NCBI GenBank assembly: GCA_902608415.1
Contig: CACLNZ010000009.1
Coordinates: 1 to 38,611 of the forward strand
Origin: an uncultured PS1 clade bacterium
GTDB lineage: Bacteria; Pseudomonadota; Alphaproteobacteria; MED-G09
DNA length: 38,611 bases
Reading direction: 5' to 3'
Shown: one piece after another, positions 26,624-35,067 of the stretch
Layout: each line of letters opens with the position of its first letter
Position numbering within the stretch: the first letter of the stretch is position 1
Notes under the pieces: model-generated
Told to the model about the DNA's origin: nothing
The model's input: the letters and a program-made list of their open reading frames with translations, nothing else
The model's database searches: none
Translations under genes and position numbers: made by a program

Positions 26624-27508
26624 ATGCGTAATATTAATGAGGTAAATTCTAGTAAATATTTTCTATTAGTTAAACCAGAAAATCTTTTTTCACCATTAAT
26701 TGTTTCATCCCCTCATTCAGGCAGATATTATGATAAGAAATTTCTAGAATTAACCGGAAATAGAAAAAAACTATATAATCAGATTGAAGACATGTATGTT
26801 GATCAATTAGTAGAAGATTTTCATAAATATGGCTCTACTTTGTTGTCTACAAAAGTTTCAAGAGCGGTCATTGATCTAAATAGGGATAAAAATGAAATAG
26901 ATACAGATTTGGTAAAAAATTTGCCTGAAAAAAATTTTTATAAATCTATTTATGTTAAATCTGGTATCGGTCTTTTTCCTAGGCTTTCAAGAGATTATAA
27001 TGAATTGTATGTAAAAGATTTTTTATGGAAAGAAGCAAAATTAAGGATCAATAAATATTATAAGCCATGGCACTTTCAGCTAAGATCATCAATAGAAAGC
27101 ATCAGATCAAAATTTAATTTTTGTTTATTAATGGATTATCATTCTATGCCATCTAATGTTCAAAATAAGATCACTAATAAAAATCAAATTGTAATAGGCA
27201 ATAATTACGGTAAAAGCTGTAATGAGTCCCTAACTAACTTTGTAAAAAATAGTTTTATGAATAAAGGGTATATTGTTGCAATTAATAAGCCCTATGCAGG
27301 TGGATATATAACGAGAAATTATTCTAATTTAGATCAAAATATTAATACATTACAGATAGAAATTTGTAGAAGTTTATATATGAATGAAAATACATTTAAA
27401 AAGAATTCTAATTTTCTTAATTTAAAAAATAATCTTAATTTGATAATGCAAGATATATTAGAATATATAAATGATTGTAGAAGTAATAAAAATATTGCTG
27501 CAGAGTAA
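26624..27508 (+). CDS. N-formylglutamate amidohydrolase family protein
   Basis: A 294-residue protein of the FGase family (PF05013), whose characterised member HutG hydrolyses N-formylglutamate to glutamate and formate. Visible family marks are SSPHSGRYY near residue 30 (metal-binding His), SRAVIDLNRD near 85, and MDYHSMP near 170. I start at the ATG at 26624 rather than an in-frame TTG at 26615; there is no clear ribosome binding site. No histidine-degradation genes are nearby, so the true substrate may be another N-formyl or N-acyl amino acid. It is followed after 70 bases by an isolated TPR oxygenase. A second, different FGase-family gene is at 33945. Confidence 0.88.
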   Translation: MRNINEVNSSKYFLLVKPENLFSPLIVSSPHSGRYYDKKFLELTGNRKKLYNQIEDMYVDQLVEDFHKYGSTLLSTKVSRAVIDLNRDKNEIDTDLVKNLPEKNFYKSIYVKSGIGLFPRLSRDYNELYVKDFLWKEAKLRINKYYKPWHFQLRSSIESIRSKFNFCLLMDYHSMPSNVQNKITNKNQIVIGNNYGKSCNESLTNFVKNSFMNKGYIVAINKPYAGGYITRNYSNLDQNINTLQIEICRSLYMNENTFKKNSNFLNLKNNLNLIMQDILEYINDCRSNKNIAAE

Positions 27509-27578
27509 TTTGGATAAATTATTTACGAGTTAAACTCTTAATAAGTAAAATTTTTATTTTGAAATGATTTAATTAAAA

Positions 27579-28844
27579 ATGACAAATTCAAAAAGTAGAT
27601 ATCAAGATTTAGTTTCATACTATCAATCAGGTAAGTATGAATTACTTAGAAAAAAAGCATTAGAGTTTATAAATAATTTCCCGGATCACTATAATGGTTT
27701 GATAATTTTAGGAATTAGCTATCGTCAATTGAAAGAAAACCATAAAGCAATTGAAATTTATCGAGACTTAATTAATAGATTTCCTAATAACAGTGCAGCA
27801 TATACTAACTTAGCAAATATTTTTTTGGATATGGGCGAATTAGATGAATCTATAGAATATTATAGAAAATCTATAAAAATTAAAGATAATGACTGTAATC
27901 CTTTTGATGGCTTAGGTTTAGCATATACTGGTAAAGGTAATTTAGAAAAAGCTTGTGAATATTATAAAAAAGCAGTCGAAATTAACCCTAGTTTTGAAAG
28001 AGCACATTTAAATCTTGGGGATAATTACCGTAAAAGAGGTATGTATAAAGATGCAATAAAGCATTATGAATTAACCAATTATAAACTTTCAAAGAGTCAA
28101 AAGCTAGAATGTCATTATCATTTGAATGAGATTGATGGTTTTTATGAAGAGTTAAATAAATTAGCTAAGCAAGATAAACTTAATTCTTTAGCTGCATGTT
28201 TAAGTACTCATGCGTCTCAAAGGTTTGGTGTAGATAATATATATCCATTTTGTAAAAATCCTATAGATTTTGTTTATCATGAGAGTCTACTTAATGAAGA
28301 TGATTTTGATGAAGATTTTATTACTAATTTTTTGGAATATATTTCAATAAATAAACCTGATTTCATGTCTCAAAATCTTCTTAATAAAGGATTACAATCT
28401 GCAGGAAATCTTTTTCTTAGAGATGATATCGTTATTAGGAAGTTAAAAAAGATAGTTAACAAGAAAGTAGATGATTATAAGGAAAAATATTCAGCAAGTA
28501 TCGAAGGTGTTATTAAACGATGGCCTATGAGTTATGATTTATATGGGTGGGTAATTGAAATTGAGAAAGAAGGTAATCTAGATCCACATATTCACAAAGA
28601 AGGTTGGATAAGTGGAAGTATTTATATGAACTTACCTGAGAATGAGGGAACAGATGAAGGTAAGCTTAAGGTCGGTTTGCACGGAGCTAATTATCCTGAT
28701 GATGGCAAAATCTATCAAAATAAAATTATACCAATAAGAACTGGGGATGTAGTTATATTTCCTTCTTCACTTTTTCATGAAACTATTCCTTTTAAAATTA
28801 ACGAAAAAAGAGTTTCATTTGCCTTTGATTTGATGCCAAAATAG
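27579..28844 (+). CDS. TPR protein with C-terminal 2OG-Fe(II) oxygenase domain (HxH...H family), outlying copy
   Basis: A 421-residue protein, the shortest of the four HxH...H paralogues in the window. TPRs occupy residues ~1-165, the shared spacer carries GLQSAGNLF, and the oxygenase domain is at ~315-421. Likely iron ligands are H337 and H339 (PHIHKEGW) and H400 (SSLFHET); the Arg in KRVSFAFDL probably binds 2-oxoglutarate. It lies outside the main cluster, on the far side of tRNA-Val and an FGase-family gene, on its own. It could be the ancestral or a dispersed copy of the family. Its 3' end faces the alpha/beta hydrolase gene across 25 bases. Confidence 0.87.
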   Translation: MTNSKSRYQDLVSYYQSGKYELLRKKALEFINNFPDHYNGLIILGISYRQLKENHKAIEIYRDLINRFPNNSAAYTNLANIFLDMGELDESIEYYRKSIKIKDNDCNPFDGLGLAYTGKGNLEKACEYYKKAVEINPSFERAHLNLGDNYRKRGMYKDAIKHYELTNYKLSKSQKLECHYHLNEIDGFYEELNKLAKQDKLNSLAACLSTHASQRFGVDNIYPFCKNPIDFVYHESLLNEDDFDEDFITNFLEYISINKPDFMSQNLLNKGLQSAGNLFLRDDIVIRKLKKIVNKKVDDYKEKYSASIEGVIKRWPMSYDLYGWVIEIEKEGNLDPHIHKEGWISGSIYMNLPENEGTDEGKLKVGLHGANYPDDGKIYQNKIIPIRTGDVVIFPSSLFHETIPFKINEKRVSFAFDLMPK

Positions 28845-28869
28845 TTAAAATAATTCCTATTTAGCAAAA

Positions 28870-29820
28870 TTAATAATCTTTTAAAAATTTATCTATTTCA
28901 TCCCACATTTTTTTTCTATGTATATCTCTTTCCATAAAAATTTCATGTTCACAATTTTTAAAATTTATTATTTTTTTATTTCTTAATTTTTTAGCTGTTT
29001 CAATAATGTGTTTTGATGAGACCACTCTATCACTAATACTGTTGAGTATTAAGATTTCACTTTTGATGTTTTTTAACCATTCCTCATTTCTTATAATTTT
29101 AAATTGATTTTTTACTGCTTTAGCCCATGCTACAGTTATTCCCCATAATCTGATGTCCTTTTTTAACCTTACTAATTTTTGCGTTCTTTTGTACCTTTTT
29201 TCATCAGTAGTAAGATCGTTTTCATTAAACGGTGTTTCTTTACCCATATTTGGCTTCGATCCAGGTAAAAAAAAACTTTTAGGTAAAAATAGATAAAAAA
29301 TATCAATTAATATCATAAGTAATTTTTCTGAACGAAAACCTAGCATTGGAGCAGAGAGAATAATCTTATCAAATTTATCAGCATGAAATTTTAAGGCTGA
29401 TAATATTATACAACCCCCCATAGAGTGCCCTATACCAATTAGAGGTTTATTTAAATTTTTGAAAATTACATTATCTAAAATGAACTCTAGGTCATCAATA
29501 TGGATATTGAAGTCCTCAATGTATTGTTTACGATTATCATCAATCATCCTTTCGGACATTCCTTGACCTCTCCAATCAAAAGCAACAACATTATATTTTC
29601 TGTCTATAAATTCTTGTATTGTTTCGTAATATTTTTCAATGAATTCATTATGACCTTGCTGAATTAATATTGTCCCAGATCCTTCATTATCATTAAATAG
29701 TTTCCATGAAATTAGACGTATTCTTTTACCGTCTTTCATCTTTATATAATTGGAGTTTATTCCAATAGGAGCTTTATAGTTGTCTAATTCTAAATATGGA
29801 GCTTTTTTATGGTCTTGCAT
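28870..29820 (-). CDS. Alpha/beta hydrolase, lysophospholipase/monoacylglycerol lipase-like
   Basis: A 316-residue serine hydrolase of the Hydrolase_4 type. The nucleophile elbow GHSMGG has its Ser at 133; an Asp in SISDRVVS and the His in CEHEIFMER are the probable rest of the triad. FDWRGQGMSER upstream is the usual oxyanion-hole strand. No signal peptide, so it should act on acylglycerols or lysophospholipids inside the cell; the exact substrate cannot be read. The ATG at 29818-29820 is divergent from the carboxyltransferase gene, with 61 bases between the two starts. Confidence 0.82.
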   Translation of the reverse strand: MQDHKKAPYLELDNYKAPIGINSNYIKMKDGKRIRLISWKLFNDNEGSGTILIQQGHNEFIEKYYETIQEFIDRKYNVVAFDWRGQGMSERMIDDNRKQYIEDFNIHIDDLEFILDNVIFKNLNKPLIGIGHSMGGCIILSALKFHADKFDKIILSAPMLGFRSEKLLMILIDIFYLFLPKSFFLPGSKPNMGKETPFNENDLTTDEKRYKRTQKLVRLKKDIRLWGITVAWAKAVKNQFKIIRNEEWLKNIKSEILILNSISDRVVSSKHIIETAKKLRNKKIINFKNCEHEIFMERDIHRKKMWDEIDKFLKDY

Positions 29821-29881
29821 TATAATTGCTTTAATTGGTCTAAATTCTTTATTATCATATCAATACGGGAGAAAAAAGAAA

Positions 29882-31444
29882 ATGTCTTGGGATAAAGATA
29901 TAAAGGAAATAAAACAGAGAGAAAAATTAGCCTTACAACAAGGAGGAAAAGAAGCTGTAGGAAAACAGCATAATAAAGGAAGAAAAACACTTAGAGAAAG
30001 AATAGAATTTATACTAGATAAAAACTCATTTGATGAAATTGGTAAGATAGCAGGATCAGGCGTGTATGATGCTAATGAAGAATTAAAAGACTTTATACCT
30101 GCCAATTTCTTATTAGGATTTGGAAAGATAAATGAAAGGCAGGTGATAATTGGCGGAGAAGATTTTACTTTAAAAGGTGGTTCACCAAATCCAGCAGGTT
30201 TAAGAAAAAGTATTTATACAGAAGATCTTGCTCTAAAATATAAGATTCCCTTAATAAGGTTACATGAAGGAGGAGGTGGGTCAGTTACTGGTTCTGGAGG
30301 ATCAGCTAATAAACCAACTATACCAAATAGTGAACCTGTTTTTTCAAAAAATAGATTTCAATCTCTTGCTAAATGTTTAGGTATTATTCCTGTTGCTACT
30401 GCAGCATTAGGTCCTGTTGCTGGATTACCTGCGGCTAGATTAGTGGCTTCACACTTTTCCGTTATGACAAAAGACTCTCAGGTGATTATTGCTGGTCCTG
30501 CAGTCGTAAAGAGAGCTTTAGGTATAGATATAACCAAGGAAGAACTAGGAGGGCCAGAAGTTCATCTTAAATCAGGAGTTGTTGATAATTTAGCTGAGAA
30601 TGAAGAAGATGCATTAAATCAAATACAGAGATTTCTCTCATATTTGCCTGATAATTACTTAAGTTTACCTCCCTCAAAAAATTCTAATGACAAAGTCACT
30701 AGAATGGATGAAGAGCTATCAACAATAGTTCCTAAAAATAGAAGAAAAGCATATAATATGCGAAAACTTTTAAAACTTGTGGTTGATAAAGATAGTTTTT
30801 TTGAAATGAGTAGAAAATATGGACCAAGTTTAATTACTGGGTTAGCTCGATTGAATGGATGTTCCGTAGCTGTTATTGCAAATGATTGTATGTTTTATGC
30901 TGGAGCAATGACATCTGATGCATCTTTAAAATTAAGGAAATTTATTGAGTTTGTTAATACATTTAATATTCCTGTTCTAAGTTTTGTTGATGAACCAGGT
31001 TTTATGATTGGACTAGAATCTGAAAAAGCTGGGACTATAAGGCATGGAACAGCCGCCATCTCAGCTTTGATGCAATCAATTGTGCCTTGGGCAAGTATTA
31101 TAGTTAGAAAAGTTTATGGAGTTGCAGGGGCTGCACATTTTTCACCTGATAGTTATACTTTATCTTGGCCGAGTGCAGAAAGCGGAGCTTTACCTGTAGA
31201 GGGAGGTGTAGCAATTGCTTTTAAAAAAGAAATCGAAGAGGCCGAAAACCCTGATGAGAAAAGGAGAGAATTAGAAGATTTATTATCTAAAAGATCTTCA
31301 CCTTTCCCTAGGGCCGAAAATTTTTCTGTTCATGAACTGATTGATCCAATAGAAACTCGCCCTAAATTGATCTCTTGGATTGAAATTGCTACAAAAACTC
31401 AAATTGCTTTGAAAGAGCCATACAGAACCTCTATGCTACCATAG
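29882..31444 (+). CDS. Acyl-CoA carboxylase carboxyltransferase (beta) subunit
   Basis: A 520-residue carboxyltransferase of the propionyl/methylcrotonyl-CoA carboxylase family, which transfers CO2 from biotin to an acyl-CoA. The N-terminal half has GSPNPAGLRKS, RLHEGGGGSVTGSGG and AGLPAARL...AGPAVVKRALG; the C-terminal half has VDEPGFMIGLESE, GTIRHGTAAISAL and KVYGVAGAAHF. Both crotonase-like halves are complete. I start at the ATG at 29882, after GGGAG at 29864-29868; the frame is open upstream but would run back into the divergent hydrolase gene. No biotin carboxylase or biotin carrier gene is beside it, so its partner subunit is encoded elsewhere and the acyl-CoA preferred is uncertain. 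Confidence 0.9.
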   Translation: MSWDKDIKEIKQREKLALQQGGKEAVGKQHNKGRKTLRERIEFILDKNSFDEIGKIAGSGVYDANEELKDFIPANFLLGFGKINERQVIIGGEDFTLKGGSPNPAGLRKSIYTEDLALKYKIPLIRLHEGGGGSVTGSGGSANKPTIPNSEPVFSKNRFQSLAKCLGIIPVATAALGPVAGLPAARLVASHFSVMTKDSQVIIAGPAVVKRALGIDITKEELGGPEVHLKSGVVDNLAENEEDALNQIQRFLSYLPDNYLSLPPSKNSNDKVTRMDEELSTIVPKNRRKAYNMRKLLKLVVDKDSFFEMSRKYGPSLITGLARLNGCSVAVIANDCMFYAGAMTSDASLKLRKFIEFVNTFNIPVLSFVDEPGFMIGLESEKAGTIRHGTAAISALMQSIVPWASIIVRKVYGVAGAAHFSPDSYTLSWPSAESGALPVEGGVAIAFKKEIEEAENPDEKRRELEDLLSKRSSPFPRAENFSVHELIDPIETRPKLISWIEIATKTQIALKEPYRTSMLP

Positions 31445-32227
31445 TTATATTCTTCCAAAGTCGTCTTCTAGACGCTCAATATCATCTTCTGAAATTTTTT
31501 CTCCAATTTGTATTTCAACTATAGTTAGATTTTGTTTACCAATATTCTCTAATCTATGCAGATCACCTTGTGGAATAAAGATATTATCATTTTTTTGTAA
31601 TTTAAATTTTGAATCCTCTAAATACACCATTCCAGAGCCATCGATAACTTGCCAATATTCAGATCTATTTTTATGTCTTTGCAAAGATTGCTTTTTTCCA
31701 GGTTTAATATTCATTTCTTTTATTTGGTAACCTTTACCTTTTGCAATAATATGAAAGTTTCCCCAAGGTCTATGTTCTGTTTCAGATAAATGATTTTTAG
31801 TTAAATTTGAGCTACTCTCTAATTTATGGATTCCTCCGATCCCAAATTTTAAATCAATTCCTAAAGTTTTACATGTTTGTGCTTCACGAATCTTATCTTC
31901 CTGGCTTCTATCTCCGCCATTACAATAACAAATAGTTTTTTCGTTATGTGATTTATGAAAATCTATAATTGCTTTATTACTGCCATCATCATCATCATTC
32001 TGTTGTATTATTACTTCAGATACGCTTTCGAATTCTTCTAATATTTGCGCTCTTTGAGCTTCAACCATAAAAGGTTTACCTTTTTTTCGAACCAACCAGT
32101 TATCACTGTTAAGAAGAATTATTACTTTATTTGCAATTCTTTTAGCATCTTTTATCATTGCTAAGTGACCAATATGCACTGGATCAAAACCTCCACTTAA
32201 TAATGCATAATCATAATCTTTTGACAT
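31445..32227 (-). CDS. Fusion of HxGH nucleotidyltransferase and type II phosphomannose isomerase-like cupin
   Basis: A 260-residue two-domain protein. Residues ~1-125 are a cytidylyltransferase-like domain with GGFDPVHIGH, the HxGH nucleotide site, and a late CNGGDRS. Residues ~155-250 are the cupin found at the C-terminus of ManC-type enzymes, with EHRPWGNF, KKQSLQRHKNRSEYWQV (metal-binding His/Glu) and EDDIERLEDDFGR. The domains suggest activation of a sugar phosphate or polyol phosphate plus a sugar isomerase or sugar-binding function, possibly for surface polysaccharide. The exact reaction is not readable. The stop abuts that of the carboxyltransferase gene with no base between. It is divergent from the L36 gene, separated by 113 bases. 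Confidence 0.82.
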   Translation of the reverse strand: MSKDYDYALLSGGFDPVHIGHLAMIKDAKRIANKVIILLNSDNWLVRKKGKPFMVEAQRAQILEEFESVSEVIIQQNDDDDGSNKAIIDFHKSHNEKTICYCNGGDRSQEDKIREAQTCKTLGIDLKFGIGGIHKLESSSNLTKNHLSETEHRPWGNFHIIAKGKGYQIKEMNIKPGKKQSLQRHKNRSEYWQVIDGSGMVYLEDSKFKLQKNDNIFIPQGDLHRLENIGKQNLTIVEIQIGEKISEDDIERLEDDFGRI

Positions 32228-32293
32228 AAAAAGTTTTCCTATTCTTCTCTAATAAAAAGTTATATTAAACTAAAATAATAATCCAATGTATTA

Positions 32294-32322
32294 TTGACAT
32301 AATTGCCACTAAGTTTTAGCTT
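32294..32322 (+). promoter_or_regulatory. Possible promoter of the L36 gene
   Basis: TTGACA at 32294-32299 is a perfect -35 hexamer. TAGCTT, 17 bases later at 32317-32322, is a poor -10. The start codon is 18 bases beyond, leaving a short leader with GAAAGG as ribosome binding site. Only the -35 is convincing. Confidence 0.35.
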
Positions 32323-32340
32323 CCGAGCGAAAGGTCAGTC

Positions 32341-32466
32341 ATGAAAGTTAAAAACTCATTAAAATCCCTAAGAGGAAGACATAGAGATAATCGACTTATA
32401 AGAAGAAAAGGTCGTCACTATGTGATTAACAAAACAAATAAAAGATTTAAGGCTAGGCAAGGATAA
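32341..32466 (+). CDS. rpmJ: Ribosomal protein L36 (bL36), zinc-free type
   Basis: A 41-residue basic protein, [20 protein letters not shown] and so on to [12 protein letters not shown], matching bacterial L36 of the large ribosomal subunit. It has no Cys, so it lacks the zinc ribbon of the classical form and is the Zn-independent type usual in alphaproteobacteria. The ribosome binding site is GAAAGG about eight bases upstream. The stop codon is immediately adjacent to the stop of the convergent pyruvate kinase gene. Confidence 0.95.
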   Translation: MKVKNSLKSLRGRHRDNRLIRRKGRHYVINKTNKRFKARQG

Positions 32467-33882
32467 CTAATCTATTTTTATTACTCTAATTAAGTTTGTT
32501 GTACCAAGCTTTTTTAAGGGTAGACCAGCAGTAATTACCATTTTTTCACCTTTTTTGATAATTTTCTCTTTTTTTGAATACGCTTTAGTCATTTTGATCA
32601 TTTCTTCTAAATTATTAGCATCTTTTTGAACGATACATTTTACTCCCCAAACCAAAGTTAACTTTCGAGCTGTTTCTACTATTGGCGTAACAGTTAATAT
32701 CATTTGCTTTGGTCTAACTCTAGAAACTTTAATTCCTGTCGAACCAGATTCTGTATAGCAAACAATCACAGGAGAATTTAATTCGGTTGCTAAAGTTCTT
32801 GAGGCCGTTGCAATTGCATCAGGTGTGCTATCTGGGGTTTCTTCAAGTTGTGCTAATAGAATTGAAGAGTAATTAGGATTTTTTTCAACACTATGTGCGA
32901 TTTTATCCATCATTTTTACAGCTAATTCAGGGTTATCCCCTATCGCAGATTCAGCAGATAACATAACTGCATCAGATCCCTCAAAAACTGCAGTAGCAAC
33001 ATCAGAAACTTCAGCGCGTGTCGGCGTTTTAGAGGTTATCATAGACTCAAGCATTTGTGTTGATACAACAACAGGTTTCCCTTGCATTCTTGCTTCTCTA
33101 ATAATTCTTTTTTGCCAACTAGGAACATCTTGGATTGGCAACTCAACTCCAAGATCTCCTCTAGCTATCATAAGGCCATCAGCTAATTCAGTAATTTTAT
33201 TGATATGATTTAACGCAGTGGGTTTTTCAATCTTTGCCATTATAGAAACATTTTTTTTACAAATTTTTCTTAAGTCCTTAATATCTTCTGGTGACTGTAT
33301 AAATGACAAAGCAATCCAATCAACGCCAAGCTCTATAGCTTTTTTGACATTTTTTTTGTCTGCTGATGTTAATGCAGAATTCTTTAAAACTGTTTCAGGT
33401 AAATTTATACCTTTTTTACTTTTTAATATTCCTTCTGAAATAACTTTTGTCTCAATAATATTTTTATAAACTTTTAATACTTTTAATTTTATTTTACCGT
33501 CATCTATAAATATTGGATGATTTACTTTAACACTCTTGAAAACTTTTTCTTCTGGTAATGGAACTTCATTTGGTTTTGAACTTTTTTTATTATTTATTAG
33601 TAAAAGTTTCTGACCTCTTTTAAGGGGCATATTATTTTCTATTTCACCTATCCTTAGTTTAGGGCCCTGTAAATCAATTAATATCCCGATTGGTTTCTTT
33701 AATTTTTTCTCTACTTTCCTAATATTTTCGATATAATTTTTAAATTGAAAATCTGCTATATGAGAACAATTAATTCTAAAAGCATCAACTCCGCTTAAAA
33801 TAAGTTTTTCAATTTTAGTAATTTTTTCGGAAGAGGGGCCTATAGTTGCAAGAATTTTAGTTTTTCTATAATTTTTAATCAT
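32467..33882 (-). CDS. pyk: Pyruvate kinase
   Basis: A 471-residue enzyme converting phosphoenolpyruvate and ADP to pyruvate and ATP, of normal length. Diagnostic parts are ATIGPSS near the N-terminus, RINCSH, the catalytic Lys in IMAKIEKP, MIARGDLGVELP (metal and substrate site), STQMLESMITSKTPTRAEVSDVA and EGSDAVMLSAESAIG, followed by the complete C-terminal domain. The ATG at 33880-33882 is divergent from the FGase-like gene at 33945, with 62 bases between. I see no allosteric-site detail that would tell its effector. Confidence 0.97.
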   Translation of the reverse strand: MIKNYRKTKILATIGPSSEKITKIEKLILSGVDAFRINCSHIADFQFKNYIENIRKVEKKLKKPIGILIDLQGPKLRIGEIENNMPLKRGQKLLLINNKKSSKPNEVPLPEEKVFKSVKVNHPIFIDDGKIKLKVLKVYKNIIETKVISEGILKSKKGINLPETVLKNSALTSADKKNVKKAIELGVDWIALSFIQSPEDIKDLRKICKKNVSIMAKIEKPTALNHINKITELADGLMIARGDLGVELPIQDVPSWQKRIIREARMQGKPVVVSTQMLESMITSKTPTRAEVSDVATAVFEGSDAVMLSAESAIGDNPELAVKMMDKIAHSVEKNPNYSSILLAQLEETPDSTPDAIATASRTLATELNSPVIVCYTESGSTGIKVSRVRPKQMILTVTPIVETARKLTLVWGVKCIVQKDANNLEEMIKMTKAYSKKEKIIKKGEKMVITAGLPLKKLGTTNLIRVIKID

Positions 33883-33944
33883 TGTTTATGCATATAGAGC
33901 GCTTCTATTAAAATTAAAACTTATTTAGTAAAGATTTATTAAAA

Positions 33945-34736
33945 ATGAATAAAGAAAAAGAAAATATTATTAAAAAAAATGGTGTTTGCGAAGACTATTT
34001 AGTAATTTGTGACCATGCGTCCAATAATATACCATTAGAGTATGAGAATTTAGGCATTTCAAAAAAAGATCTTGAAAGTCATAGAGCTTTTGATCTTGGA
34101 GCTTATGAGGTTGCATGTGAATTATCAAACTTATTAAGTTGTAGTCTTGTTATGGCTAATTTTTCAAGATTATTAATTGATCCGAATAGAGGAAAAGATG
34201 ACCCAACATTAATACCAAAACTTTCAGAGGGTAAAATTATTAAAGGAAATATAAATATTTCCATGTCTGAAGATGATATAGAAAGGAGTAAGCGTATAGA
34301 TCGGTTTTATCTACCTTATCATAAACAAATTAATAGATTTATAAACAAATCATTAGATAATGGAAGGATACCTAAAATATTATCTATTCATACCTTCACT
34401 CCGATATGGAAGGGAAAGAAAAGAGATATTGATGTCGGTATTTTATGGGATAAAGACGATCGTTTGTCTAAAATTTTTCTTAATTCTTTAAAAAATATAA
34501 AGTTGGGCGATAATAAACCATACAGTGGAAGATTAAAGAATGACACATTATACAAACATGCTTCAAGGCATGGTATTCCTCATGTTCTTATTGAGCTTCG
34601 TCAGGATTTATTAAAAAAAGAGAAAGATAAGTTGCAGTGGGCAAAAAAAATTCATAATGTTTTAAAAGAAAATGAAAAAACCATAAAATTATTTTTACTA
34701 AAGAAATATGGTTCTTATACTTTTAAGGAAGATTAA
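33945..34736 (+). CDS. N-formylglutamate amidohydrolase family protein
   Basis: A 263-residue protein of the shorter FGase branch found widely in alphaproteobacteria. Marks are ICDHASNNIP near residue 24, SHRAFDLGA, MANFSRLLIDPNRG near 85, SIHTFTP near 150, and IELRQDLL near the end. The conserved His and Asp residues probably bind a metal. Its physiological amide substrate is not established by sequence. It is followed one base later by the DUF1244 gene; I recall pyruvate kinase, this family and DUF1244 as common neighbours in alphaproteobacteria. It shares little beyond the family motifs with the FGase-like protein at 26624. Confidence 0.86.
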   Translation: MNKEKENIIKKNGVCEDYLVICDHASNNIPLEYENLGISKKDLESHRAFDLGAYEVACELSNLLSCSLVMANFSRLLIDPNRGKDDPTLIPKLSEGKIIKGNINISMSEDDIERSKRIDRFYLPYHKQINRFINKSLDNGRIPKILSIHTFTPIWKGKKRDIDVGILWDKDDRLSKIFLNSLKNIKLGDNKPYSGRLKNDTLYKHASRHGIPHVLIELRQDLLKKEKDKLQWAKKIHNVLKENEKTIKLFLLKKYGSYTFKED

Positions 34737-34737
34737 T

Positions 34738-34980
34738 ATGTCTAATGAATTAAATAAAATTGAAGCTGCGGTTTTTAGAAGAGTAATTAATCATTTTAAA
34801 GAAAACACTGAAGTTCAAAATATTGATATTATGGAAACTGCTGGATTCTGCAGAAATTGTTTATCCAGATGGTACCGGGAAGAAGCTAAAGATCTAGGTA
34901 TCGAAATGACTGAGGATGCATCAAAAGAAATTATTTATGGAATGCCCTATAAAGAATGGAAAGAAAAATTTCAAAAATAA
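34738..34980 (+). CDS. DUF1244 family protein
   Basis: An 80-residue protein of the DUF1244 family (PF06844), typical of alphaproteobacteria and of usual length. Conserved features are FRRVINHF, GFCRNCLSRWYREE with two Cys spaced CxxC, and IIYGMPYKEWK. Function unknown; the Cys pair might bind metal or be redox active. The ATG at 34738 has AAGGAA upstream and begins one base after the stop of the FGase-like gene, so they form a two-gene operon; the frame is open further upstream only by overlap with that gene. Confidence 0.92.
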   Translation: MSNELNKIEAAVFRRVINHFKENTEVQNIDIMETAGFCRNCLSRWYREEAKDLGIEMTEDASKEIIYGMPYKEWKEKFQK

Positions 34981-35067
34981 TTGATTATTAAGTTTCATCT
35001 TAATAAAAAAACTAGAAATCATAGAATTAATATCGTAACACTGTGTTTTAAAATTTAGAAATTAAAC

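Noticed and set aside
29780-29881. N-terminal extension of the carboxyltransferase with a hydrophobic stretch that could pass for a membrane anchor
   Set aside because: It runs back through the start of the divergent hydrolase gene, and the family normally begins near the ATG at 29882, which has a ribosome binding site.
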